Notes under the pieces: model-generated
What the model was told of the DNA's origin: nothing
What the model saw: the letters and a program-made list of their open reading frames with translations, nothing else
Database searches by the model: none
Translations under genes and position numbers: made by a program
Part shown: one piece after another, positions 25,643-34,329 of the stretch
How the letters are laid out: each line of letters opens with the position of its first letter
Position numbering within the stretch: the first letter of the stretch is position 1
Origin: CAVVSD01 sp963837655
GTDB taxonomy: Bacteria > Actinomycetota > Thermoleophilia > Solirubrobacterales > Solirubrobacteraceae
Assembly (NCBI GenBank): GCA_963837655.1
Contig: CAWIOK010000001.1
Coordinates: 372,001-436,000, forward strand
Direction of reading: 5' to 3'
DNA: 64,000 nucleotides

Positions 25643-26148
25643 GTGCCGCAACGGAGTCAGACGTGACGACGACGCAGGTGTACCGCGTCTACATCAAGGC
25701 GACGCCTCAGGCCATCTGGGACGCCATCACCCAGCCCGAGTGGACCGCGCGGTACGGGTACGGCGGCCGCGGCGAGTACGACCTGCGGCCGGGCGGGATC
25801 TACATCGCGTACACGAGCGCAGCGATGCGCAAGCACGGCGCTCCGGACGTCGCCATCCGCGGCGAGATCGTCGAGCTCGACCCGCCGCGCAAGCTCGTCC
25901 AGACCTGGCAGATGGTCATGGACCCCGCGATGGAGGCCCAGGGCGCCACGCGCCTGACCTACGAGATCGACGGGCTCCCCGACGGGACCTCACGGCTCAC
26001 GGTCGTGCACGATCTGACCGGCGCGCCGGTGCTGGCGAGCCTGATGCGCGGCGACATGGAGGATCAGGGCGCCGGCGGCGGCTGGAGCTGGGTGCTCAGC
26101 ACGCTCAAGACGCTGCTGGAGACGGGCGAGGAGCTCGGCCGGCGCTAG
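25639..26148 (+). CDS. SRPBCC (AHSA1-like) protein
   Basis: A 169-residue START/Bet v1-fold protein of the AHSA1 subgroup: VYRVYIKATPQAIWDAITQPEW at the N-terminus and a C-terminal long helix (GGGWSWVLSTLKTLLETGE). These proteins have a large hydrophobic pocket, and in bacteria many are encoded with an ArsR repressor as here (ATGA overlap). The ligand is unknown. It converges with the exported-protein gene, with stops overlapping by four bases. Confidence 0.88.
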   Translation: MSAATESDVTTTQVYRVYIKATPQAIWDAITQPEWTARYGYGGRGEYDLRPGGIYIAYTSAAMRKHGAPDVAIRGEIVELDPPRKLVQTWQMVMDPAMEAQGATRLTYEIDGLPDGTSRLTVVHDLTGAPVLASLMRGDMEDQGAGGGWSWVLSTLKTLLETGEELGRR

Positions 26149-26835
26149 CCGCGCCGGAAGTTCCAGGCGAACAGCAGGTCGATGCCGGTCATGGAGTAGC
26201 CCTCCACACGGGGCTGCCCCTTGGCCGTCAACGGCCAGTACCCGGTGAGCAGCGGGGTCCCGGCGTCGAAGCCGCCGAGGGTCGGTCCGATGCTCAGTGG
26301 GACCGTCCCCGGCCCGACGGCGCTCAGCGCGACCCCGTCGCTCGCGTGGATGCGGACCTGCAGCTGCCGGCTGGAGGTGACGCGGACGCGGACGTTCACG
26401 CGCTTCGTGGTGATCGCGTTCGGCTGCGGGCGGAACACGGGACCGAGGTAGCGCGCGGTGCAGCACGTGTAGGTGCCGGGGATGTCGCGGCCGGTGAGCG
26501 TGTCGACCCGGCTGGACCCCGTCAGCACGGTCAGGCGCAGGGGCGCCGGATTGGGCCCGGACTTCACGCGGATCGCGGTGATGCGACCGTTGGAGGGGAC
26601 GACGAACGTGGGACGGGTGTTGAACAGATAGCCGCCGTGGCGGTAGGTGCACGTCGTCTGGTTGGAGGGCGACAGGACCTGTCCGCCGACGGGCCCGTTG
26701 ACGATCGCGGACTCGCAGCCGTAGGTGGCGTTGGCCGGCCCGGTCAGCGTCGAGCCGTACCAGCGCGCGGACGCGGGTGCCGCGAGCACGGACGCAGGCC
26801 AGCAGAACCGCGGCGAGGACGGCCGGGAGGCGCAC
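26145..26835 (-). CDS. Exported protein of unknown function (one frameshift in the signal peptide)
   Basis: A protein of about 229 residues. The N-terminus MRLPAVLAAVLLACV and the continuation LAAPASARWYG make a typical Sec signal peptide only if one surplus base near 26790 is skipped. The mature part is beta-rich with two paired-cysteine regions (YGCESAIV/TTCTYRHGGY and YTCCTARYLGP) that may form disulphides outside the cell. I do not recognise a family. The GTG at 26835 is the first start giving a signal peptide. The break lies on the minus strand but is also of the extra-base type seen elsewhere in this window. Confidence 0.7.
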
Positions 26836-26869
26836 CGCGCGAGCGTAGAGGCGCCCGATCCGGCGTGCA

Positions 26870-27193
26870 TCACTCGCGGACGGATGTCGGGCCCCCCGGC
26901 AGCCGCCGCGAGACGGCCGAGAGGACCGTCGGCTCCGCGCCCGGGTTGTGCAGCGCGTGCAGGTTCATTCCCTGCAGCCACATGATCGCCCCTGCCGGGA
27001 AGCGGCGGCGGATGCCCGCGCGACACTCCAGCTCGATCTCGCCGCGCTCGACGACGACGAGCGCGTCGTCCCAGTCCTCCTCGCGGAACGGGTGGGTGTC
27101 CCCTGGCTCGAGCGTGACCCCACGCAGCCGGAACCGCGCCGGCAGCGGACCGTCGAGGAAGGTGAGGCGCTCGGGCCCCGGATCGTGTCCCAC
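26870..27193 (-). CDS. Small cupin-domain protein
   Basis: A 107-residue cupin: RLRGVTLEPGDTHPFREEDWDDALVVV covers the first motif, and WLQGMNLHALHNPGAEP the second with its histidine. The metal-ligand pattern is incomplete compared with classical cupins (one histidine in the first motif instead of two), so it may be a binding rather than a catalytic protein. It starts at GTG 27193, 91 bases from the divergent amidotransferase gene. No specific function can be assigned. Confidence 0.7.
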   Translation of the reverse strand: MGHDPGPERLTFLDGPLPARFRLRGVTLEPGDTHPFREEDWDDALVVVERGEIELECRAGIRRRFPAGAIMWLQGMNLHALHNPGAEPTVLSAVSRRLPGGPTSVRE

Positions 27194-27284
27194 GGCTGTT
27201 TGGACGCCCCGCGACCCCGAAACTCATCGCTCGGGCGCCGCGCCACCGGCGAGACTGATGGGAGACCGCGGAGGAGGGACCGAT

Positions 27285-28128
27285 ATGTGTCGTTGGATGG
27301 CGTGGCTGGGACAACCCGTGCGGATCGAGGAGGTGCTCTTCGAATCCCAGCACGGGATCGTGGATCAGAGCCTGCACTCGCGCCTGGGAGCGGAGCCCAC
27401 GAACGGCGACGGCTTCGGCCTGGGCTGGTATGACGACGGTGGGCCCCCAGGCGTGTACCGGAACGTCGCCCCGGCGTGGTCGGACCCCAATCTGCGCGAG
27501 CTCGCCGCCCACATCGAGTCGCCGCTCTTCCTCACGCACGTGCGTGCCGCGATCGGCTCCCCGGTCCAGCCGACGAACTGCCATCCGTTCCGCCACGGGA
27601 ACTGGCTGTTCGTGCACAACGGGTACATCGGCGACTTCGCAAAGCTGCGGCGGGATCTCATGCTCGCCGTCGACCCGGGGCAGTTCGCCCAGATCCAGGG
27701 ATCCACGGACACGGAGGTCGTCTTTCACCTGGCGCTCACCATGGGCCTCGAGCAGGATCCGATCGCAGCGCTGGCGCGCACGGTCGGGCTCATCGAGGAC
27801 ACCGCACGCAGCCGCGGGGTGGAGCCGCTCGTCCAGGGCAGCTTCGGGATCTCCAACGGCGAACGGCTGTGGGCGATCCGCTACGCGACCAGCGGCACCC
27901 CGCGATCGTTGTTCACGACCGCCGAGGTCGACACCGTCCGCCACCTCTATCCGGACAACCCGCGCTTCGCGCGGATGACGCGCGACGATCGGATGATCGT
28001 CTCCGAGCCCTTCTCGGACCTGCCGGGCCTCTGGAACGAGGTCCCGCCCTCGACCGCGGTGACGGTCGCCCACGGCGACGTGCTGGAGGAGCATCCCTTC
28101 GCACCGGCACGGGGCCGCCCTACCGTGA
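27285..28128 (+). CDS. Class II glutamine amidotransferase-fold protein (probable frameshift at the end)
   Basis: An Ntn-hydrolase of the YafJ/EgtC type: MCRWMAWLG exposes the catalytic Cys2 after Met removal, and NGDGFGLGWY, LFLTHVRAA and NWLFVHNGYI form the rest of the amidase site. It could hydrolyse glutamine-like amides, as EgtC does in ergothioneine synthesis, but no Egt partner is nearby. The frame as given runs on to 28238 through an arginine-rich tail and overlaps the next gene by 104 bases. If one surplus base near 28110 is skipped, the protein ends GAALP with TGA at 28126-28128, six bases before the next ATG. I prefer that ending. Confidence 0.82.
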
Positions 28129-28134
28129 GGAACG

Positions 28135-29014
28135 ATGCGCGTCGCCACCCATCCAGGCAACTTCCACGCCGACGACGTCTTCGCCGTCGCCGTGCTCCAG
28201 CTCGTCCACGGCCCGCTGGAGGTCGTGCGCACCCGTGACGCTGCGATCCAGGACGGCTGCGACGTGCGCGTCGACGTCGGCGGTCGCTCCGATCCGGCCA
28301 CCGGCGACTTCGACCACCACCAGAAGGGCGGCGCCGGCGAGCGGCCAACGGGATCCGCTACGCGAGCCTCGGGCTCGTCTGGCGCGCGCACGGCGAGGCG
28401 CTCGCGGGCGGCGCCGACGCGGCGACGGCGATCGACGAGCGCCTCGTCCAGGGCATCGACGCCAACGACACCGGCCAGACGATCGCCCAGCTGCTGGTGG
28501 ACGACATCCGCCCGATGACGGTCAGCGGCGTGATCGCCGCGATGAACCCGGTCTGGGACGAGGAGCTCACGCCCACCGAGGAGGACGAGCGCTTCGGCGA
28601 GGCCGTCGCGCTGGCCACCACGATCCTCGAGCGCGAGCTCGCCGGCGCGGCGGCGTTCGCCCGCTCGCAGCAGCTCGTCCGCGACGCGATCGGCCGCGCC
28701 CACGATCCGCGGATCATCGAGCTCGACCGCAACATGCCGTGGCGCGACGCGGTCGTGACCAACGCCCCGGACGCGCTGTTCGTCGATGTACCCGAAGACC
28801 GACGGCTGGGGGATGCAGGCGGTCCCGCAAGGAGCTCGGGACGTTCGACAACCGGCTCGACCTCCCCGCAGCGTGGGCAGGGCTGTCGGGCGAGGAGCTG
28901 GCCGAGGCGACCGGCGTGCCGGACGCCGTCTTCTGCCACACCGCGCGCTTCTACGTCTCGGCGGGCAGCCGCGACGGCATCGCCGAGCTCGCTCGGCGCG
29001 CGCTGGCTTCATGA
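28135..29014 (+). CDS. MYG1-family (DHH-like) metal-dependent exonuclease (three frameshifts)
   Basis: A UPF0160/MYG1 protein of about 292 residues, related to DHH phosphoesterases; eukaryotic MYG1 is a 3'-5' RNA exonuclease. Motifs: THPGNFHADDVFAVAVL, GDFDHHQKGGAG, YASLGLVWRAHG, GIDANDTGQ, YPKTDGWGMQAV and DAVFCHTARFYVSAGS. A G seems missing near 28343, and extra bases lie near 28785 and 28825. With these allowed for, the protein is complete and collinear with the family. It follows the amidotransferase directly and ends in an ATGA overlap with the epimerase gene. Confidence 0.83.
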
Positions 29015-30072
29015 AGCTCGTCATCACCGGCGCGACCGGCAACGTGGGCACGAGCGTGCTCGCGGCCCTACGCGCGGAGCCCGCGATCGACGAGATCGTC
29101 GGCGTCGCCCGCCGCCCCGCCGACAGCGACGACCCCCGGGTCAGGATCGTGACGGCCGACGTCGCCCACGACGACCTCGATCCGATCTTCCGCGGCGCCG
29201 ACGCCGTGGTGCACCTCGCGTGGCTCATCCAGCCCTCGCGCGACGACCGGCAGCTGCGCGCGGTGAACGTCGACGGCAGCCGCCGCGTCTTCGAGGCCGC
29301 GGCGCGGTCGGGCGTGACGACGCTCGTGCACGCGTCGTCGGTCGGCACCTACGCCCCGGGGCCGAAGGATCGTGCCGTCGACGAGTCCTGGCCCGCGACC
29401 GGCATCCCGACGCTCTTCTACTCGCGCCACAAGGCCGAGTGCGAGCGACTGCTCGACGTCATGGAGCGCGAGCACCCGCGCATGCGCATCGTGCGCCTGC
29501 GCCCCGGGCTCATCTTCAAGCGCGAGGCCGCGACCGGCATCCGGCGCCTGTTCGCCGGGCCGTTCCTGCCCGGCAGGCTGCTGCGCAAGGAGCTCATCCC
29601 ACTCGTGCCCGACGTGCCGCGGCTGCGCTTCCAGGCGGTGCACTCCCTCGACGTCGGGCACGCGTACCGCCTCGCGGTGCTGAGGGACGTGCGCGGCGCG
29701 TTCAACGTCGCCGCGGAACCGGTCATCGACCCCCAGGTCCTGGGCGAACTGCTGGACGCGCGGCCGGTCCCGGTGCGCGGCGGGGTGCTGCGCGCGGCGG
29801 CCGACATCTCGTGGCGCCTGCGGCTCCAGCCCGCGCCTGCCGGCTGGATCGACCTCGCCCTGGGCGTGCCGATCATGGACATCACCCGGGCGCGGACCGA
29901 GCTGGGCTGGACCCCGGAGCACAGCGCCACCGAGGCGCTGTCGGAGCTGCTGGACGGGCTGCGCGACGGCGCGGACTACCCCACGCCGCCGCTGGCCTCC
30001 GGGTCCGGCGGCCCCGCGCGCGTGCGCGAGATACTCACCGGCGTCGGGGGCCGCTGGCGCGTCACGGCCTGA
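29011..30072 (+). CDS. NAD-dependent epimerase/dehydratase (extended SDR)
   Basis: A 353-residue extended SDR. The dinucleotide-binding motif is VITGATGNVG, the acidic strand end is VTADVAHDDL, and the catalytic Tyr-Lys pair is YSRHK with the upstream serine in VHASSVGTYAP. Such enzymes change sugar nucleotides or other hydroxyl/keto compounds. With no glycan genes nearby the substrate is open. The ATG overlaps the MYG1 stop, and the 3' end overlaps the converging alcohol dehydrogenase gene by 11 bases. Confidence 0.88.
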   Translation: MKLVITGATGNVGTSVLAALRAEPAIDEIVGVARRPADSDDPRVRIVTADVAHDDLDPIFRGADAVVHLAWLIQPSRDDRQLRAVNVDGSRRVFEAAARSGVTTLVHASSVGTYAPGPKDRAVDESWPATGIPTLFYSRHKAECERLLDVMEREHPRMRIVRLRPGLIFKREAATGIRRLFAGPFLPGRLLRKELIPLVPDVPRLRFQAVHSLDVGHAYRLAVLRDVRGAFNVAAEPVIDPQVLGELLDARPVPVRGGVLRAAADISWRLRLQPAPAGWIDLALGVPIMDITRARTELGWTPEHSATEALSELLDGLRDGADYPTPPLASGSGGPARVREILTGVGGRWRVTA

Positions 30073-31249
30073 ACAGCACCTTGAAGGCGCCGTCCTCCTT
30101 CTTCTGGAACATCTCGTACGCGTGCGGCGCCTCCTCCAGCGGCACATGGTGCGTCGCGAAGGACTCCAGCCCGAGCGGGTCGCGGTCGTCGGTCACCATC
30201 GGCATGAGGTCGTCGACCCAGCGCCGGACGTTCGCCTGGCCCATCCGGAACGTCAGTTGCTTGTCGAACATCTGGATCATCGGCATCGGGTCGATCGCGC
30301 CGCCGTAGACGCCGGAGATCGAGACGGTGCCGCCACGCCGCACGAGGTCGATCGCGAGGTGCAGCGCGCTCAGCCGGTCGATCGCCGCCTTCTGGATGAC
30401 GGGCTGCGCGACCTTGTCGGGCAGCAGCGCCGCGAGGCGATGCGCCATGCGGCCGATCGGCGCGCCGTGCGCCTCCATGCCGACCGCGTCGATGACCCCG
30501 TGCGGGCCGCGCCCGCCGGTGAGCTCGCGCACCTGCCCGGGCAGGTCGTTGCCGAGCGCCTCCACATCGAGCGTCTGCACCCCGTGTGCCGACGCGCGGG
30601 CCAGGCGCTCCGGGACGAGATCCACGCCGATCACCTGCTCGATGCCCAGGTGCTGAGCGATCCGGCAGCACATCTCGCCGATCGGGCCGAGCCCGAGCAC
30701 CAGCAGGCTCCCGCCGTCCGGGACGCCCGCGTACCGGACCGCCTGGTAGGCGGTGGGCAGGACGTCCGACAGCAGGACGAAGCGGTCGTCGGGCGGCCCC
30801 TCGGGCACCTTGATCGGCCCGTAGTGCGCCTGCGGGACCCGCAGCAGCTCGGCCTGCCCGCCGGCCACCTGGCCGTAGAGCTTGGTGTAGCCCAGTAGCG
30901 ACGCGCCGGTGCCGAACTCGCGCACCTGCGTCGTCTCGCACTGCGACTGGAACCCCGTGCCGCACATCTCGCAGTGCCCGCAGGAGATGTTGAACGGGAC
31001 CACCACGCGGTCGCCGGGGGCGATGTTCCTCACCTCCGACCCGACCGCCTCGACGATGCCCATCGGCTCGTGGCCGAGGATGTCGCCGGGATCGATGAAC
31101 GCACCGAGGACCTCGTAGAGATGCAGGTCCGAGCCGCAGAGGCCGGAGGTCGTCACGCGGATGATCGCGTCGGTCGGTTCCTGGATCGTCGGGTCGGGCA
31201 CCGTGTCGACGCGGACGTCGTGCGTGCCCTGCCATGTCAATGCTCTCAC
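30062..31249 (-). CDS. Zinc-dependent alcohol dehydrogenase, formaldehyde-dehydrogenase-like
   Basis: A 395-residue medium-chain dehydrogenase. The catalytic zinc is bound by the cysteine in GLCGSDLHLYE and the GHEPMG histidine/glutamate. The structural-zinc region keeps three cysteines, with CGHCEMC and a later CE. The Rossmann motif is LVLGLGPIGEMCCRIAQHLG. Overall it resembles the large-loop formaldehyde-dismutase/glutathione-independent formaldehyde dehydrogenase subgroup; the true substrate is unknown. The GTG at 31249 gives the conserved N-terminus (MRALTWQGTHDVRVD). It converges with the epimerase gene. Confidence 0.9.
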   Translation of the reverse strand: MRALTWQGTHDVRVDTVPDPTIQEPTDAIIRVTTSGLCGSDLHLYEVLGAFIDPGDILGHEPMGIVEAVGSEVRNIAPGDRVVVPFNISCGHCEMCGTGFQSQCETTQVREFGTGASLLGYTKLYGQVAGGQAELLRVPQAHYGPIKVPEGPPDDRFVLLSDVLPTAYQAVRYAGVPDGGSLLVLGLGPIGEMCCRIAQHLGIEQVIGVDLVPERLARASAHGVQTLDVEALGNDLPGQVRELTGGRGPHGVIDAVGMEAHGAPIGRMAHRLAALLPDKVAQPVIQKAAIDRLSALHLAIDLVRRGGTVSISGVYGGAIDPMPMIQMFDKQLTFRMGQANVRRWVDDLMPMVTDDRDPLGLESFATHHVPLEEAPHAYEMFQKKEDGAFKVLFRP

Positions 31250-31281
31250 GCTCTGGCACTACCCCCGCATCAGCAAAGCGA

Positions 31282-31761
31282 TCATCCGCGTGCCCTGCGC
31301 GGCGGGAGCACGCCGTCCGGCATCGGGTCGGTGCCCTCCACCAGGCGCTTCAGCCTGCGCAGCGACTCCGCGTTGCGCAGGTGCAGCAGCGGCTGCATCA
31401 GGGGGTTCATGACGAACTTGCTGCGCAGGTCGGCGGGCACCTCCTCCATGCGGATGTGCGTCCCGCCGTCGCGCGGGCTCAGCCGCAAGGTGACGTGGGC
31501 GACCGTCAGCGGCCGCGCCTGGACGCGCAGCTGCAGGAACGCCGGCCGCGTGACCGCGAGCACCGTCGAGGTGTCGCGCTGCAGCGGCAGCGGCCCGAAG
31601 CCCTGGGTGTGCTCGAACACGGAGCCCTGCGCCGGCCACTCCGGGTCCGCCGCGTGGATCGCGCGCGAGCCCACGACCCAGCGTCCGTAGGAGCGGGGAT
31701 CGGACAGGACGCCGAACACCGCCTCGGGTGCGACGTTCATCTCGATCTCGTTGACGGACAT
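31282..31761 (-). CDS. SRPBCC-family (polyketide-cyclase-like) protein
   Basis: A 159-residue single-domain protein starting MSVNEIEMNVAPEAVFGVLSDPRSYGRWVVGSR-like, the signature of the polyketide cyclase/dehydrase branch of the SRPBCC fold. It probably binds a hydrophobic ligand. The ATG at 31761 is preferred to an upstream in-frame ATG at 31800 because the longer form would overlap the divergent FKBP gene's start. Only 32 bases separate the two divergent starts, so their promoters must overlap. Confidence 0.82.
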   Translation of the reverse strand: MSVNEIEMNVAPEAVFGVLSDPRSYGRWVVGSRAIHAADPEWPAQGSVFEHTQGFGPLPLQRDTSTVLAVTRPAFLQLRVQARPLTVAHVTLRLSPRDGGTHIRMEEVPADLRSKFVMNPLMQPLLHLRNAESLRRLKRLVEGTDPMPDGVLPPRRARG

Positions 31762-31793
31762 ACCGATATCTCTGCCCGATACCGTGCCGCGGC

Positions 31794-32171
31794 ATGTCAT
31801 CGAGCAAGCCCGAGGTCACCGTTCCGACCGATCAGCCGCCCTCCTACCAGCTCGAGCTGGAGGACATCGCCGTCGGCGAAGGCGACGAGGCAGTCGCAGG
31901 CAAGACCGTCGAGGTCCACTACGTCGGCGTCTCCTGGCAGAACGGCAAGCAGTTCGACGCATCCTGGGACAGGGGCGACACCTTCAAGTTCGGCCTCGGC
32001 AAGGGCCAGGTCATCGCCGGCTGGGACCAGGGCGTCCAGGGGATGAAGGTCGGCGGGCGACGCCGCATCACGATCCCTCCGCAGCTCGCATACGGCAAGC
32101 GCGGCGCCGGCGGCGTCATCGGCCCGGACGAGACGCTCGTCTTCGTCGTCGACCTCATCGGCGTGCGCTAG
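31794..32171 (+). CDS. FKBP-type peptidyl-prolyl isomerase
   Basis: A 125-residue single FKBP domain that speeds cis-trans isomerisation of prolyl bonds in the cytoplasm; there is no signal peptide. Landmarks are VEVHYVGVSWQNGKQFDASW, FKFGLGKGQVIAGWDQGVQGMKVG, RITIPPQLAYG and DETLVFVVDLIGV. The key aromatic residues of the active site are present. TACCGT at 31780-31785 followed by eight bases and the ATG suggests a leaderless transcript. Confidence 0.95.
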   Translation: MSSSKPEVTVPTDQPPSYQLELEDIAVGEGDEAVAGKTVEVHYVGVSWQNGKQFDASWDRGDTFKFGLGKGQVIAGWDQGVQGMKVGGRRRITIPPQLAYGKRGAGGVIGPDETLVFVVDLIGVR

Positions 32172-32191
32172 ATCCACGTAGGGTCCCGGCC

Positions 32192-32846
32192 GTGAAGTGG
32201 GAGCTGCTGGACGGCCTGCCCGACACGGAGGTCCAGGCGCTGCTGAGCATCGCGCGGCGCCGGAAGTTCGCGCGCGGCGAGGTCGTCTTCCACGAGCACG
32301 ACCCGGCCGACACGCTGCACCTCATCGACAAGGGCCGCTTCGCGGTGCGCGTCGCCACGCCCGCTGGGCGACACGGCGATCCTCTCCATCCTCGGGCCGG
32401 GCGACATGTTCGGCGAGCTCTCGCTGCTCGGCGACGCCGGCGGACGCCGCAGCGCGACCGTCGCCGCGCTCGAGGCGGGCGAGACGCGCTCGGTGCACCG
32501 GCTGGACTTCGACCGCCTGCGCGGCGCCCATCCGGAGACCGCCGAGGTGCTCATCTCGATCCTCTCCGGGCAGATGCTGCGCCTCTCCCGCCATCTCCTC
32601 GAGGCGCTGTACGTGCCGGCCGACAAGCGTGTCCTGCGCCGCCTGCTCGAGCTCGGCGCGCTGTACGCCGCGGACGGCGTGACGGTCGTGCCGCTCACCC
32701 AGGAGGACCTCGCGGGGCTGGCGGGCACCTCCCGCGCGACCGTCAATCGCGTGCTCCGCGAGGAGGAGGCGCGAGGCACCGTGAAGCTGGGCCGGGGCCG
32801 GACGACGGTGCTCGACGCCGACGCGCTGGCGCGTCGCGGGCGCTGA
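32192..32846 (+). CDS. CRP/FNR-family transcriptional regulator (one frameshift)
   Basis: About 217 residues when repaired. A cyclic-nucleotide-binding-like sensor domain (FARGEVVFHEHDPADTLHLIDKGRFAV, MFGELSLLGDAGGRRSATVAAL) is followed by a winged helix (LTQEDLAGLAGTSRATVNRVLREEEARG). There are no N-terminal cysteines of the FNR type, so it is probably cAMP- or otherwise-controlled. One extra C near 32361 breaks the frame between RVATP and LGDTAILSILGPGD. TAGGGT at 32179-32184 plus seven bases to the GTG predicts a leaderless start. Confidence 0.88.
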
Positions 32847-32857
32847 GGTTCAGCTCC

Positions 32858-32873
32858 CGCGGCGCGCGCCGCG
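32858..32873. terminator. Palindrome between converging CRP-like and PKD genes
   Basis: A perfect 16-bp GC-only palindrome (stem CGCGGC, loop GCGC) sits between the two stops. It is terminator-like by position, but without a T tract. Confidence 0.35.
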
Positions 32874-32885
32874 CGTTGCGGCTCG

Positions 32886-34223
32886 CTACTTGCGGATCGT
32901 GAGCGTCCGGCTGGCGACGGCCTGGTTGCCCGCCGCATCACGCGCGGTCGTGGTGATCCGGACTGTCAGGCGATGCTGGCGCCTGACCTTGCGCTGCGCC
33001 GTCCTGGAGAGCAGCACGCGCAGCTGCGAACGCTGGCCGCCGGCCAGGCGGAACTGCCGGGCTCCGACGGAGCGGCTCTTGCTGGTCAGCGAGACGCGGC
33101 CGGTGCAGAGGCGCTCGCCCGTGGGGCAGGTGACGCTCAGCCTCACGCGGCCGGTCGCGCTCATCCGCGAGGACACCGCGCCGACGCGCATGACCGGGGC
33201 CTTGGTGTCGCGCGGCGCCTGCGCCGGCGTCAGCACGGTGAGCTGCTTGGTCTCGATGCTCTGGGCGCCCTGCGCGTCGGTGATCCGCAGGCGCGTCGTG
33301 ACCGTGCCCGGCGCGTCGTAGGCGCGGGCGGCGTTCGGGCGCGCGCCGGTGTTCGTCTCGAAGCTGCCGTTGCCGTCCAGGTCCCACTCGAACTTCGAGA
33401 TGGGCTCGGTGCGGATCGACGGGGTGCCGTCGAAGACGACGCGCTCGCCGACCAGCGGCGGGTTGGGCGAGGCGTTGAACGCCGCGTCGGGCGCGGGATG
33501 CACGGTGACGGTGGTGCTCGCGACCGCCGTCGCGTTGTAGATGTCGGTGACGCGGACGCGGACCGTCTTGGTGCCGACGCCGGCGAACGGCGCCTGGACC
33601 GTCCCCTGGGTGGCCGTCGGCGTCTCGAACGTGCCGTTGCCGTCGAGATCCCAGTCGTACCTGGCGATGCCGTTGTCGTCGCTGGAGCCGGCCGCCGACA
33701 GGTTGGCCTTCTGCCCGACGGTGATGTTCTGCGGCGCCGCGCCGATCTTGGCGACCGGCGCACGGTGGATCTTCAGCGCCGCGGTGGCTGTCGCGGACTT
33801 GTTGTCGTTGTCGACGACGCGGACCTTGACCGCGAAGTCCCCGGGCGCCGTGTAGATGCGGCTGGTCGTCGGCGTGGTCGTCGTCTTCTCGAACGTGCCG
33901 TCGCCGTCGAGGTCCCACAGGTATTTGGAGATCGAGCCATCGGGGTCCGCCGACGCGGAGGCGTCGAAGGTGATCGTGTTGCGCCCGAGCAGGTTCTCGA
34001 CGCCGGCCCCGGGCACCTTGGCGCTGATCGCGGTGACCTGGAGCAGGTTGCTCACGAGGCCCGGGTTGGGCGTGACGCTGAGCGCCGCCGTCGGTGCCTG
34101 GTTCGACGGCGGCGGCGGATTGGTCGGGTCCGTGTTCGGGATGGCCAGCGCGCTGCCCGCCGTGCCGAGCAGCATCGCCGCCGTGAGTGGAAGGACTGCG
34201 GTGCGGCGGGTGAGACGGGACAT
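32886..34223 (-). CDS. Secreted three-repeat PKD-domain protein
   Basis: A 445-residue exported protein. Residues 1-27 form a Sec signal peptide (SRLTRRTAVLPLTAAMLLG, then AGSALA). Three PKD/Ig-like repeats follow, each with the hallmark WDLDG(D/N)G near residues 103, 191 and 280. A C-terminal beta-rich domain has a paired-cysteine segment (CPTGERLCTGRV). PKD repeats usually mediate binding to polysaccharide or protein outside the cell. No catalytic domain or wall anchor is visible. CTGGAGG before the ATG at 34223 decides the start. Confidence 0.88.
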   Translation of the reverse strand: MSRLTRRTAVLPLTAAMLLGTAGSALAIPNTDPTNPPPPSNQAPTAALSVTPNPGLVSNLLQVTAISAKVPGAGVENLLGRNTITFDASASADPDGSISKYLWDLDGDGTFEKTTTTPTTSRIYTAPGDFAVKVRVVDNDNKSATATAALKIHRAPVAKIGAAPQNITVGQKANLSAAGSSDDNGIARYDWDLDGNGTFETPTATQGTVQAPFAGVGTKTVRVRVTDIYNATAVASTTVTVHPAPDAAFNASPNPPLVGERVVFDGTPSIRTEPISKFEWDLDGNGSFETNTGARPNAARAYDAPGTVTTRLRITDAQGAQSIETKQLTVLTPAQAPRDTKAPVMRVGAVSSRMSATGRVRLSVTCPTGERLCTGRVSLTSKSRSVGARQFRLAGGQRSQLRVLLSRTAQRKVRRQHRLTVRITTTARDAAGNQAVASRTLTIRK

Positions 34224-34310
34224 CCGTGCCTCCAGAGGGGTGGTTGGACTGCTGGAGGGGATGCTGAGGCCGCGGGCCGCGCAGGAATATGCGCCGTGAG
34301 CGGCTGCTTC

Positions 34311-34326
34311 TGTCACGGTCGTGACA
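34311..34326. promoter_or_regulatory. Palindrome over the start of the acyltransferase-like gene
   Basis: TGTCACG-GT-CGTGACA, with perfect 7-bp arms, covers the possible GTG start at 34321 and lies between divergent genes. It is a candidate repressor site. Confidence 0.45.
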
Positions 34327-34329
34327 CTC

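Noticed and set aside
27285..28238. Amidotransferase ending at 28238
   Set aside because: It would overlap the MYG1 gene by 104 bases with an arginine-rich tail; an ending at 28128 after one skipped base is more natural.
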